This document shows, piece after piece, positions 34,592 to 44,878 of a DNA stretch of 64,000 bases; position 1 is the first letter of the stretch, and each line of letters begins with the position of its first letter. The notes under the pieces are model-generated. The model was given only the letters and a program-made list of their open reading frames with translations. It did not search any database and had not been told where the DNA came from. Source of the stretch: Puccinellia tenuiflora (taxonomy: Eukaryota; Streptophyta; Magnoliopsida; Poales; Poaceae); NCBI GenBank assembly GCA_012064385.1, contig QRDG01000027.1, positions 2,114,242 through 2,178,241 of the forward strand, read 5' to 3'. A program made the position numbers and the translations under genes.

Positions 34592-34762
34592 TTGTCACTC
34601 TCTCGAAGCGCAGAAGCCCGCCCTAAAATCTGCCGCATCTCCTCCTCCGCCGTCTCCGGAGCCCGGACCCGCGGTTCTACCCAAACCTCGTCGGCGCCTC
34701 CCTCACCAGTCACCGCAGTCCGCAGCCCATCCAACAAACAAACTCTAGATCCTGACAAGCCG

Positions 34763-36208
34763 ATGGAAACCCTAGATCCCGAGGAGTCGATGGAAACCAT
34801 AGATTCCGATCCCGACAAGGTCGGCAGTAGACCCATTCTCCAGTGTCGCAGACGTGGAACTATGGTGGAGTTGGTTCGGCACATGGAAAGGGAACCCGAC
34901 GAGGTCGAGAGAGTGCCGCCCTTGGATATCATCCTCTACGACGGTACGTGGATTTTGTATGTTCTATTTCCGGGTTAAGATTGAGGCTTGCGATCTACTC
35001 CAGGAATTTGATACCCGATTCATGATGCTGCCTAAAGACGGCCAATCCGGAAAAAAAATTGATGTCTTGTTTGCTGTATAATGTTGTTGAGTATGCCTAT
35101 GCTGCATTTCCCTCCGATCCCACCCCTTATTGTGACTTTCTGTTCTATCCTTATGTTACTCTTGGATTTGACCACCTGACTAGTCTTTTTTTTTTTCGTT
35201 TTAAGATCTTATGCCCAGGGCATGGAGCTGCGGAAGGCTGTTGCCATGGAGGAGTGGTTATGTTCTCTTCCAAGAGTATCTTGGGTACCTCAAAGATTAT
35301 CTCCGCCGAAATCCTGACTCTACTACGGCATGCGATGCAGCCAATAGGGTAAGTACCTACGCTGCCTCTACCAAATCAATCTGTGTTATTTGATTGATTG
35401 CTTTGCTAATTAACTTGTTCCAACTGTTGTAAAACACTGTTATCAAGTGTCTCGAGGAAGAGGAGAGGCTGAGCATTGCTGTTTGTAACAAGTTGAAGTC
35501 CACCGAGACGGATGATGAACTGAAGCTCAAGATCAATGAGGAAGCAACTCGTATCATCAGTTCAGATAGCGATTCCGCCCTTGCAGCTGCTTGCTTTATG
35601 GTAAATGCTGCAAAATACAGATCAATCAAACTGTGGTGTTGCCTACTCAAATTATAGTTTTAGTTGCTTATTGTTCATTAAATGTTTTGCACCAATTGAG
35701 AAATGATTGTTTGGTTTCAAGTGCATCGCGGAGGAGGCTAAGTTGATGTCCAAGTGGTTGACAACTTGCACTCTAAAGGATGACAAGTCTATGGCTGAAT
35801 CGTGGCAATGGAGATCAGACCTTGGTTATAAAGTCCAGAAGGCTGCCTTGGATATCCTCACCACCTACAAAGGGAACAATACAGACGAAGTCATTGCTTC
35901 CTTGTTGGTATGTCTATGCTTCCACCCCCAAAAAAGTGTGGTTTTCCTAATCTGCAGTTTCAAGCTTTGATGGCTATGAGCTTACTTTTCACCAATTGCA
36001 AAATGATGTTTTGAAGGGCATGAAAAAAGAGGCTATTATTGCACGTGACTTGCTGGAGACTGACTACATCGACCATGACGTGAGGGTTGACATTTGTGAG
36101 GAACTCCGTTGGGATTTGCTGGACCTTTTGGTCCTTTTTCGAGATTACTGTCCTGAAGAAACAGAGTATGATCTTCCTCTTCAAGTTCACTTCACTTGTA
36201 TCTGTTAA
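34763..36208 (+). CDS. Host-type gene, five exons, uncharacterised 284-aa protein
   Basis: Proposed exons are 34,763-34,943, 35,206-35,348, 35,448-35,600, 35,722-35,907 and 36,017-36,208. All introns have GT...AG ends, and exon 2 is preceded by a strong pyrimidine tract (TTTTTTTTTTCGTTTTAAG). The five exons join to 855 bases (284 codons plus TAA) with no stop. From exon 3 on all exon junctions are phase 0. The protein begins METLDPEESMETIDSD, is acidic at the N-terminus, and is then mostly helical: FQEYLGYLKDYLRRNPDS, CLEEEERLSIAVCNKLKS, CIAEEAKLMSKWLTTCTL, CEELRWDLLDLLVLFRDY. I see no signal peptide, membrane span or named domain. The first in-frame ATG was chosen; the frame is open further upstream to about 34,592. 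In exon 2 another frame reads ELRKAVAMEEWL (35,225-35,260), which looks more protein-like, so local compensating indels are possible. Confidence 0.65.
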
Positions 36209-37279
36209 TACCATGTACCATTCATTCATTACCTTGTATATATTCATGTGGCAGCGCTTTTCTTGGACCACTTAGAACACACAAACACATCTCTTACATT
36301 CTATATAGAATCACTATAATGTAGCAAAGTGCGCAGTTTCTCTCAAAGACCTTTAGGACCTATACATGAAACACAAAATATTACAAAATTCCCCTTTCAG
36401 CCTATATATATATCGAAGAGGTCCAGAATTCCCTAATGCACACCATGTTCCTTGTGAGGCTGCGCCACCAATGCACCAATGCCACTGAGGCTGTCCTCTT
36501 GACCAGCGGGCCTTGAGGCTTAATCCTAAATGGGCAGGAAGGCAAAAGGATAGTAGTAGTATATTTAGTTGCAGAAGAATTATTAGCATAATTGAATTGA
36601 TGGAGACAATATCATCTGATAATATTTTTCTAAAAAGTAAGTTATACCAATCAACTTCATTATCAAACAATCTAAACATAAAAGAACAAACTTTCCGACT
36701 TGAGTCCACAATTCCCTATATGAAGACATGGAATTGACCGGTTCAAGAACAATAACACCATGTCCAGTCCACGAAACCACGGTACTATAAGACATGGAAT
36801 TGACCGGTTCTAGTGTTTCACCATCTGGCCCAACCTGGCATGTTATTTCCTCATCTTGGAGCAATGTATGTGTTGATAAGCATTAAACTTTTTGAACAAG
36901 GATTTAATAGTTATAAGTTTATAATGATCAATCACCGATATTTATTAGTCCATGAGATGCGTCACGCTTATTTCACTATGAATCTGCGAGGTGCTTTACA
37001 CACCAATTATGGTGTCTTGTTCGGACTGAGTGTATATAACCAAATTCCATGAAAAAGGTGGTCTTATGATTTAAGAGAAGACGGAGCATTGTTCCAATAT
37101 AGTCGGATAGAGATAAAAAACCTCCTATGCAGACCAAACTATAAAAAATCGTGAGTTTTCTAATACCCTTGGCTTATTTGTGTGCTGGAAACAATGGTCA
37201 TTACTTTTGTGTATGCTTAATTCATTTGGTGGAACCTGTGCATTTTTTTCATGTCATGATTGTAAAAGTACGGAACGGT
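36209..37279. other. Unassigned region downstream of the host-type gene
   Basis: The proximal part is probably the 3' UTR of the upstream gene. The segment AAGACATGGAATTGACCGGTTC occurs twice, 67 bases apart (36,722 and 36,789). The rest is AT-rich with no supported exon or transposon end. Confidence 0.35.
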
Positions 37280-37655
37280 GATGAAGGCATGGTTTTTAAG
37301 GCGGTAAAATATCATAAGGCGGAGGAGGGGCGCTCCGACGCCTAAGCGCCCAAGGCGAGGCAAGGCGATGCCATAAACATTTCAGGAAAAGAGGAATCGG
37401 CAGTTCTGCACTTCTTTTTTCCTAATAAATAGGAAACATAGCAATGGCTGAGAGATGCCATAAACATCGCAAGATGCCATAAACATAAGCAAGGCGATGC
37501 CACTACTTATGCACCACCCAGTGGCCCAAAAGCCCATCTAGTGGCCATATACTCCTCCATGACCTAATTCCACTCTCCTCCTTCACTTCTTCCCCACCAC
37601 AGCCGCCACACCTTCCGCTCCCTTTCCTCGTGGTAGCAGCACACAACCCTCAAAC

Positions 37656-40600
37656 TTAGGGATGGCAATGGGTACCCTGTACCCGCATACCCTGCGGGTA
37701 AAAACTCTATTACGACAAGGGTTTGGGATAAAAAAAAACCATGGGTATATAAATAGGAAAATCTTGTGCCCATCGGGCAGAGAGGGTACGGGCATGGGAT
37801 TGCACTACCCATACCCGCGTGCCCTTGTACCCGTATAAATTTTGTCAAGTGGAGCTTAGGTTAATTAAACATAACCTAATTTCTAATTCCGTATGGCCGC
37901 ATAGGTCAACTCAAGTCAGCCCACGAGGCCCATCCATAATCCTCCCATAACTAGCTAGCCTGCTACGCATCTCTCTCTCCTGTCTCCATTGCGATTGCAT
38001 TCGCCGCCAGGCCAGCTGCCAGCGCGCCTCCCGCCGTCGCCAGATCGTCCTCCTCCGTCCCACACTGCGCCATGGACGTTGCGAACAGTGCGACCACTGC
38101 CGATGGCCGCCAGCACGCACGCATGGAGCCATGGACACGGATCGTGATGAGGAGTTGCCCCTCGCGCAAACTGAGTCGGAGGCCGCCGACCACCACGACA
38201 AGGAGCAGCACAACACACCCAGCCCGACTCCAAGCTCCACCCCGTCGGAAGATGGTCCCTTCCGCCTCCGCCACCCAGGAAAGAGCCAACTCCCCGGCCG
38301 GCGTCAAGGTCTTCCACCTCCTGCTTCGGGGTCCAAGCGTCGCGGCACCGCGACGGCCGGCTTGATCGGTCGCCATAGCCCGCTTAGCAATGAGCACGTT
38401 GCTGCCAAGGGAAAGAAGAAGAGCAAGGGGGATTCAACTTGGTGAGCTTCAGTTTTGTGTATGATTTTATGATGAGTACTGATCTTGTAGTAGCATAGTT
38501 CTTTTTGTATATAGATGTAGATGGCGTGCTAGAGCTACCAGCTGCTTAATATGTGTACGTGCTAGTGCATTGAAGCATGCTTAATATAGATGTAGATGGC
38601 GTGCTAGTGCTATGCTCATGCTCTACGTGCTAGCACATGCATGCATGATTAGATTCCTTGCATCAGTACGTGTATTACTGTATGTGCTTAATTTTGTCAT
38701 TTTTATTCCTTATTGCATTGCAGTGATACAAGTTCAAAGGCCGAGGTTCCTTGTGAAATTGGGGATGGTACATCTACCCCAATGGATGAAGATGGAGGTC
38801 ATGTTGTTATTTCAGATGAAGAAGATGGACAAGAGGATGTGGTGGAAGAGGTAAATGCAGCTGGCAAACGCAAGCTAACTTCTAAAGTTTGGTTGGAAAT
38901 GAAGAAGGTGAAGGTCATGGGACAATGGAAGGCAAGATGTAATTACTGCCATAAGGACCTTACTACAGGACCCAGAGCAGGCATGAAGCATCTTGCTGCA
39001 CATCTAAAGACTTGTACTCTCAGGATGTTGAAAACAAAAGGGGGCAAAACATTGAGTCAGTCATCATTGATGATGAATGCAAAGGAGGATGAAAACGTTT
39101 CTGTGGAGACGTATACTTTCGATCAAGATGTTGCTAGACGAGAGCTTTGTAACATGTTGGTGTTGCATGATTATCCACTGTCTATAGTGGATCATGCTGG
39201 TTTTAGGAAATTTGTTCATGCACTTCAGCCACTATTCAACTTGCATACAAGAAATACTTATAGGTAACTTGGTATATTTTTTTAATACTTACTTTCTTTT
39301 CTGCAATGATTAAATAACATATGTACACTCTTCTTTTGTTTTGTAGGAGTGATATTGTAGAAAATTTCAAAAAAGAAAGAAAGAAGGCAATTGATTACAT
39401 GACCATGAACAATTCAAGGGTTGCTATCACCACAGATATGTGGACCGCTGACATCACAAAGAAGGGCTATATGGTTATCACAGCTCATTTCATTGATGAT
39501 TCTTGGAAACTTAGGAGCATTATCATGGGGTAATAATAAGTGATGAATACTATTTGTTGTTGTTTATGATGTGCTGATGCTTATAATGTGTTGATGTTGT
39601 TGACTATATGTTGAACGTTGCAGGTTTATATACGTTCCAGCTCCACATACTGCTGATGTGATATGCAATGAGCTCTATGACTACCTGCTTGAATGGAATA
39701 TTGATGAAAAATTGATGAGTGTGACCGTGGACAATTGCACCACCAATGACAAGGCAGTTGAGATGATCGTTGGGAAGATAGGGAAGAAGAAGCTCCTTTT
39801 GGAAGGTACTTTATTGCACATGCGTTGTTGTGCACACATCTTAAATCTTATAGTTAAGGATGGTTTGGATGTTATGAAGTCAGCTATAATAAACATCAGG
39901 GAAAGCGTGGCATATTGGACTGCCACGGGAAAAAGGATAGAGAAGTTTGAGGAGATGGCTAAGTTTAAGAAAGTAAAAATAACAAAAAAGTTGATTCTTG
40001 ATTGCAAAACTAGGTGGAACTCTACTTTCATGATGCTAGATGTAGCTTTACCATACAGAGCTGTTTTTGAACGTGCAAAGGTACTTGACAAGCAATATGA
40101 GAATTTGCCTACTGATGAAGAATGGGAGTTTGCTGCGGATGTGGTAGAGAGGCTTAGAGTATTCTATGAGATAACTGAGTTGTTCTCGGGAACTAATTAT
40201 GTGACTGCTAATGTTTACTTTCCCAAAATATGTGAGATTAAAATGAAAATCAGACTGTGGACCACTTCTAGCAATCCAATTATCACAAAAATGTCAGAGG
40301 AAATGACTACTAAATTTAATAAGTATTGGAAGGACATTCAAGGTTTAATGGGGATAGCCACACTTCTTGATCCTCGGTACAAGAAGCAGATGTTGACAGC
40401 TTGCTTTGCCATGCTTCATGGCATTCAGCCATCTTCTTATGATTGTATTGAGTTGGTTGATAATTTAGTTGCTAAACTACATGCATTGCTAGAGGAGTAT
40501 GAAGTGGACGAAAATGATTATCAACCATGTGAAGATTCGATTTCTTCGATGAAAGCTCCTGCCATCATGAATATATTCAATGACATTGTTTCCACGCAAA

Positions 40601-41588
40601 GTCCTGCAACAGCTAGGCTACAAGGTGAAATAGAGATGTACTTGACAGATGCCTTAGTGCCTTACACAGAAAAATTCAGTGTGTTGGATTGGTGGAAAGT
40701 TGCTGGAACAAGGTATCCAACATTAAGGAAGGTCGCAAGAGATATTTTTGCTATTCCTGTGACAACAGTTGCTTCAGAGTCTGCTTTTAGCATAAGTGGC
40801 AGAATACTTAGTGAGCATCAGAGCCGCCTAACACCTCGTCTGCTGGAGGCTTTGATGTGCTCTCAAGATTGGCTTAGAAACAAACTGAAAGGTAAGGAAT
40901 TATAGAATTTCGTTCATATTTTCTCCTTACTTGATAGTTCCCAATAATTATCTCACCATGTAAACAATTGTTTTTTTTGTTGTTGTAGATTCTATTAAAG
41001 GAGACGCTAGCTTTTGGACTTGCCTTCAAGACATCCAAGAGGGGATGGTGGTTATTAATTAGTACCAACACGAATATTTTAATGCACTTTGTACAATGCA
41101 AATACTAACAAATGAATGTATTTTTTCCACTAGGACTTGGCCGTTTGAGACATGCATGGAGGAAAGTTGTTTGGAGTCATGGTCAAGATCAAATAAATGA
41201 TGCATCACAGACTTTTTTCCCTATTGTTGGATTGTTTGAGTTTATGTTGGTTGAACTTGTTAGAGTGTCAAAATTTTATTGTAATGCTTATTTTATGGCT
41301 GTATGTATGGTTAAATTATTTATATATTTTGTTGTGAGTTTATGAATTTAATGTATACACTTATGTGTGGCTGTTTATGACTAAATATGGTCATATTAAT
41401 TATCTCATTTCATTTCTTTTCTGGCTCAATTGATATGTTGCAAATGTGGGTATTTTTACCCCTAGGTATGTTGAAAAAATTCTACCCGCCTACGAGTATG
41501 GGCACGGGTGATGGGCAAGATCGGAGAGCACAGGTAAGGGTATGGGGGTGGCTCCACCCGCACCCATACCCTACGGGTGCCATTCCTA
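37656..41588 (+). mobile_element. Complete hAT transposon (3,933 bp)
   Basis: The ends are TAGGGATGGCAATGGGTA (37,656) and, reverse complemented, TAGGAATGGCACCCGTAGGG (41,588). The flanking 8-mers CTCAAACT (37,648-37,655) and CTCAAATT (41,589-41,596) differ by one base. The subterminal zones are rich in GGGTA/TACCC motifs, as expected for transposase binding. The only gene is an intact, spliced hAT transposase. Both ends, the target duplication and the gene are present, so the copy may be autonomous or recently so. Confidence 0.92.
38131..41062 (+). CDS. hAT-superfamily transposase, intact spliced reading frame (791 aa)
   Basis: Proposed exons are 38,131-38,441, 38,724-39,263, 39,347-39,529, 39,623-40,891 and 40,990-41,062. 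All introns are GT...AG, and the joined length 2,376 is divisible by three. Exon 1 encodes a disordered, charged N-terminus starting MDTDRDEELPL. Exon 2 carries a BED zinc finger (CNYCHKD at about residues 176-182, histidines near 193 and 197). RNase H-fold motifs follow: TTDMWTADITKKGYM (aspartate near 314), SVTVDNCTTNDKAV (aspartate near 381) and MRCCAHILNLIVKDGL. The hAT dimerisation domain is at about 700-770 (DWWKVAGTRYPTL, then ASESAFSISGRILSEHQSRL). It cuts and pastes the surrounding element in the nucleus. If the last intron is not used, the protein ends KGKEL at 40,905. No frameshift or stop was found. Confidence 0.9.
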
Positions 41589-41927
41589 CTCAAATTCCTC
41601 CCTCCTCTTCGTGGACCCACCCTTCTCCCTCACCGCAGCATCCTTCACCATCATGGTAGCAGAGTAGATCGGGCGAGGGAAGGCGACAGACAGAACCAGG
41701 TGCTCAACGAGATGCTCGTCCATCTGCCCGGAGGCGGTTGGGTCGTCGTCTCCAAGCCCCAGGAGCAGCCACAACGACGGTGCAGCGGCAGAGGCATCTT
41801 ACGACGTGGGCAATTCCACGAGGCAGCTGTACACTTCATGTCTAAGGCGGGGCGGATGCCTTGCAGTCTCGGGCGCTCTGACGCTCAAGCGACGCCTTGG
41901 CAACGCCTTAAAAACCATGGACGAAGG

Positions 41928-43360
41928 TGCGGATGGGTTTATCATAGTAGGGTGACGTGTGGCTATTCTAAAGGATTGTTTTGGTGAAACGAGCAAGTTC
42001 TTTAATACCTCCATGGTTCAGCTGAGTACACGCGGATTGCCGAGACGGGACTGCAAAGCTGGAGTCACATTAACTGGACTTAGTAGCCACAAATAGTCAA
42101 CTATAGGACCTTTAGCTCAATATCCTGGAGAAGCTTAATTACTTTCTCATCGTGTGCTCAGATAGAGTACTTCACTGAGATAAGACATAATCATGCCCTG
42201 AAGATGATAGCCACAAATTTAAAGTTTGAACACACAGTTCTTGCTCCACATGCATCATTTCTACCTTTAATGATTGGCAAGCACAAATAACAGTTTTCGT
42301 TGCATAGGCAGAGCTCCTGCTATTTACCGTCAAAAAACAGTTTTCGTTGCAAACAAAAATGAAGGATCGTTATCTTCCCCAACACAAAATTGTACGACTT
42401 CCTTCGCACTATTACTTCAATACTTTGTATCAGCTATAAATAAACTTCCATCTTAGTTTGCCTTTTAGAAGAATATCTTCGTGTGTAGAACAGTAGAGAT
42501 CTAATTTTTAGAGTTAACAACAGAACACCAAATGGCTGGCAGATAGCATTTCTGTGGCTTGAGAGGCAATCAGAGAGGTATTGTAAAAGCATGAGCATGT
42601 AAAAGATACATTTGCAGAATCACAACATTAAGTTAGAGGTTCCTTCAAAGTTACATGGTTGATTCATGCATCATAAAGAAAATTTAAACCACTATTAGAC
42701 TAAGGGAATGCATTCACCCTGCAGCACTCCAGGGTGCCAAACTGCCAGTTTGAATTACCTGAAGGTAGTTGTAGTTCTATATGGAATAAAGGAAGTGACA
42801 GGGATTGTTAAATAAAAAAAGTAAAAAGGAGCAAGCACATATGGAAAATCCATGTTGTAAAATTACCTGAAGGTAGATATACTTGTTTCAAGATTGCAGA
42901 GAAGCTAGAGAACACAAACATTTTAAACACAAAGGCATTATTCAAATAGAAAATGAATAGGTAAGTTTACAGACTAATTAGAGGTGACATGGAGATAAAT
43001 TAATTAGGATATCAATTTTACAAAATAGAATGGTGTTGTTTACAAACATTATACATTTTTGTGATAGGAACGCACATTCTGAATTTGTGTTACGAATACC
43101 AAGAGTATGAGGATTACAAACAATCTTACCTGTACAGTATTGGAGAGACCAAACATTCTGATATTATGCATTCCATATTGGAGAGCATACACTTCAGCAC
43201 TAATATTCAATTAAATATTGTCGCTACAAAAAAAAAGCACAAAAATGATCCATGGGACGGTGAATTGGTGGAGATTACTTGACAGTTGTGATGCAGACGT
43301 CTTGGCCTGTGGCAGCAACGGCAGTTGGTGGTTCAACGCTCGTCCATCCTACTTGCCCTA
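41928..43360. other. Unassigned AT-rich region
   Basis: About 1.4 kb with only short frames. It continues the sequence left of 37,280 once the nested transposons are removed. The dispersed motif TTACCTGAAGGTAG appears at 42,757 and 42,865. Nothing else could be supported. Confidence 0.3.
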
Positions 43361-43365
43361 GCGGC

Positions 43366-43966
43366 TGTTAGATACCTCTACCAACCAACTATCCCAAAAG
43401 ACCGATCTAATGGAAAGTGGTGGTATAATATACTTAACATACTTCACAACACCCCCTCTCACGTGTGACGGGAGAAGAGAAAGTCAACACGTGAATAGAA
43501 GAAGAGCACACCGGAACATCGGTGGCTAAAAGCTCCCCTCCAGCCCTCTTTCGAGCGGAGAAATAAATGGGAGAAAAACGCCGGGGGTAGGACTCGAACC
43601 TGAGACCTTAGGCTCTGATACCATGTTAGATACCTCTACCAACCAACTATCCCAAAAGACCGATCTGATAGGAAGTGGTGGTATAATATACTTAACACAC
43701 TTCACAACACCCCCTCTCACGTGTGACGGGAGAAGAGAAAGTCAACACGTGAATAGAAGAAGAGCACACCGGAACATCGGTGGCTAAAAGCTCCCCTCCA
43801 GCCCTCTTTCGAGCGGAGAAATAAATGGGAGAAAAACGCCGGGGTAGGACTCGAACCTGAGACCTGAGGCTCTGATACCATGTTAGATACCTCTACCAAC
43901 CAACTATCCCAAAAGACCGATCTAATGGAAAGTGGTGGTATAATATACTTAACATACTTCACAACA
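43366..43966 (-). mobile_element. TRIM retrotransposon in tandem form: three 86-bp LTRs and two internal regions
   Basis: LTR copies at 43,366-43,451, 43,624-43,709 and 43,881-43,966 start TGTTAGATACCTCTACC and end CTTCACAACA. Internal regions are 43,452-43,623 and 43,710-43,880. On the minus strand each internal region begins with TGGTATCAGAGCC, a tRNA-iMet primer-binding site directly after the LTR, and ends with the purine tract GAGAGGGGG before the next LTR. The 5-bp duplication GCGGC flanks the whole (43,361-43,365 and 43,967-43,971). A single pair of target repeats around three LTRs shows one insertion event or later unequal recombination, not two insertions. Confidence 0.93.
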
Positions 43967-44011
43967 GCGGCATGGCGCTTCGTCTACTGTCCTAGGAGGC
44001 TGACGCCATTA

Positions 44012-44306
44012 GGGCATGTACAATCGTGAGCGCTTATGTGTGCGCTTAAGTAGGAAGGAAATAGGACTAAAATCCTAGCGTCGGTAAAGCTACAACGCTC
44101 GCCCCAATATCGGACGCCTATTTTCCTACTTGGCTTGGTTCCCCTTTTCGTGCCGTACGATAAAATCTAAGTAAGCGCCTGGCGCAACGTTTTGCGCCGA
44201 CGCTTGTAAATAAGCGCCTATCAGCCGGGATTACACATCGTAACTGCCGATCAGCTGGGAAATTAATCCTAGCGTCCATGCTTAGCGCCCCCCGCTGTAC
44301 GTGCCC
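44012..44306. mobile_element. MITE with TTA target duplication (PIF/Harbinger, Tourist-like)
   Basis: The ends GGGCATGTACA and TGTACGTGCCC form an 11-base inverted repeat with one mismatch. TTA is duplicated at 44,009-44,011 and 44,307-44,309. Total length is 295 bases and there is no coding. Internal GCGCTTA/TAAGCGC motifs are repeated. TTA duplications are typical of PIF/Harbinger MITEs. Confidence 0.8.
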
Positions 44307-44309
44307 TTA

Positions 44310-44870
44310 GGGACTGGGTGACGGCGGTTGTCCTTGACAGTGATGGATGCAGCCTCCGTAGCGTCTGCTATATGCTAGGCCTCAGCCAACAGGACGTGCA
44401 AGGTCAATGCATCAGCACCGTGCGTGGGGGCAGATGAAGAGGCTGCGGCCTGCGTGATGATGATGCCATGCTGGAATCCTGGGAGGATTCACGTGGGGTA
44501 AGCGTGGCGGCTTCTCCGAGTCTCCGGCGGCGTCACAGTCGGCGGAATCGCAGGGGCGTCAGTGTCCCAAGGAGCAGCATCACGGGGGCGAGTGGAGAGT
44601 GGGAGGAGGGACGGGGACGCAGAGCCCTAATTTTCTTGGCAGACCATGGTCTGCCTGGTTGACAGAATGCAGCTGGTGCATCGGTTCGGGCATGCTATGG
44701 TCGAACTAATCTTTGTCGTTCGATTTCTTAAAATGGGGAAGATCTGAGGGCGGTTGTTGTTCTGTGTAGATTGTTTTGCTGGGTGTAGCAAAAATCAAGT
44801 TTGCTCTTTTATAAGTAGTTTAGATTGTATTGTTGGGTCAATGGTATAACTTCATGTTGTGCTGTCAGCA
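44310..44870. other. Unassigned, moderately GC-rich region
   Basis: Sequence between the MITE and the gene remnant. It includes a GC-rich part (44,440-44,640) whose frame (DSRGVSVAASPSLRRRHSR) looks like a 5' exon or UTR of the following gene, but this cannot be confirmed. Confidence 0.3.
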
Positions 44871-44878
44871 GTTTGCAG

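Larger units (their letters stand above)
37288..41919. mobile_element. Outer TIR element (non-autonomous) that contains the hAT element
   Basis: The left end CATGGTTTTTAAGGCG (37,288) and right end CGCCTTAAAAACCATG (41,919) are a perfect 16-base inverted repeat, followed inwards by further GGCG-rich homology. The flanking 8-mers are GATGAAGG (37,280-37,287) and GACGAAGG (41,920-41,927), a target duplication with one change. Without the inserted hAT element, about 700 bases remain. They include several ATGCCATAAACAT copies and no gene. The 8-bp duplication suits hAT; a MULE usually gives 9. Confidence 0.75.

Noticed and set aside
43590..43623. tRNA or SINE (B-box-like GGTTCGAGTCC plus TGGTATCAGAGC)
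   Set aside because: The two motifs are too close for a Pol III promoter, and TGGTATCAGAGC is the primer-binding site directly adjoining an LTR.
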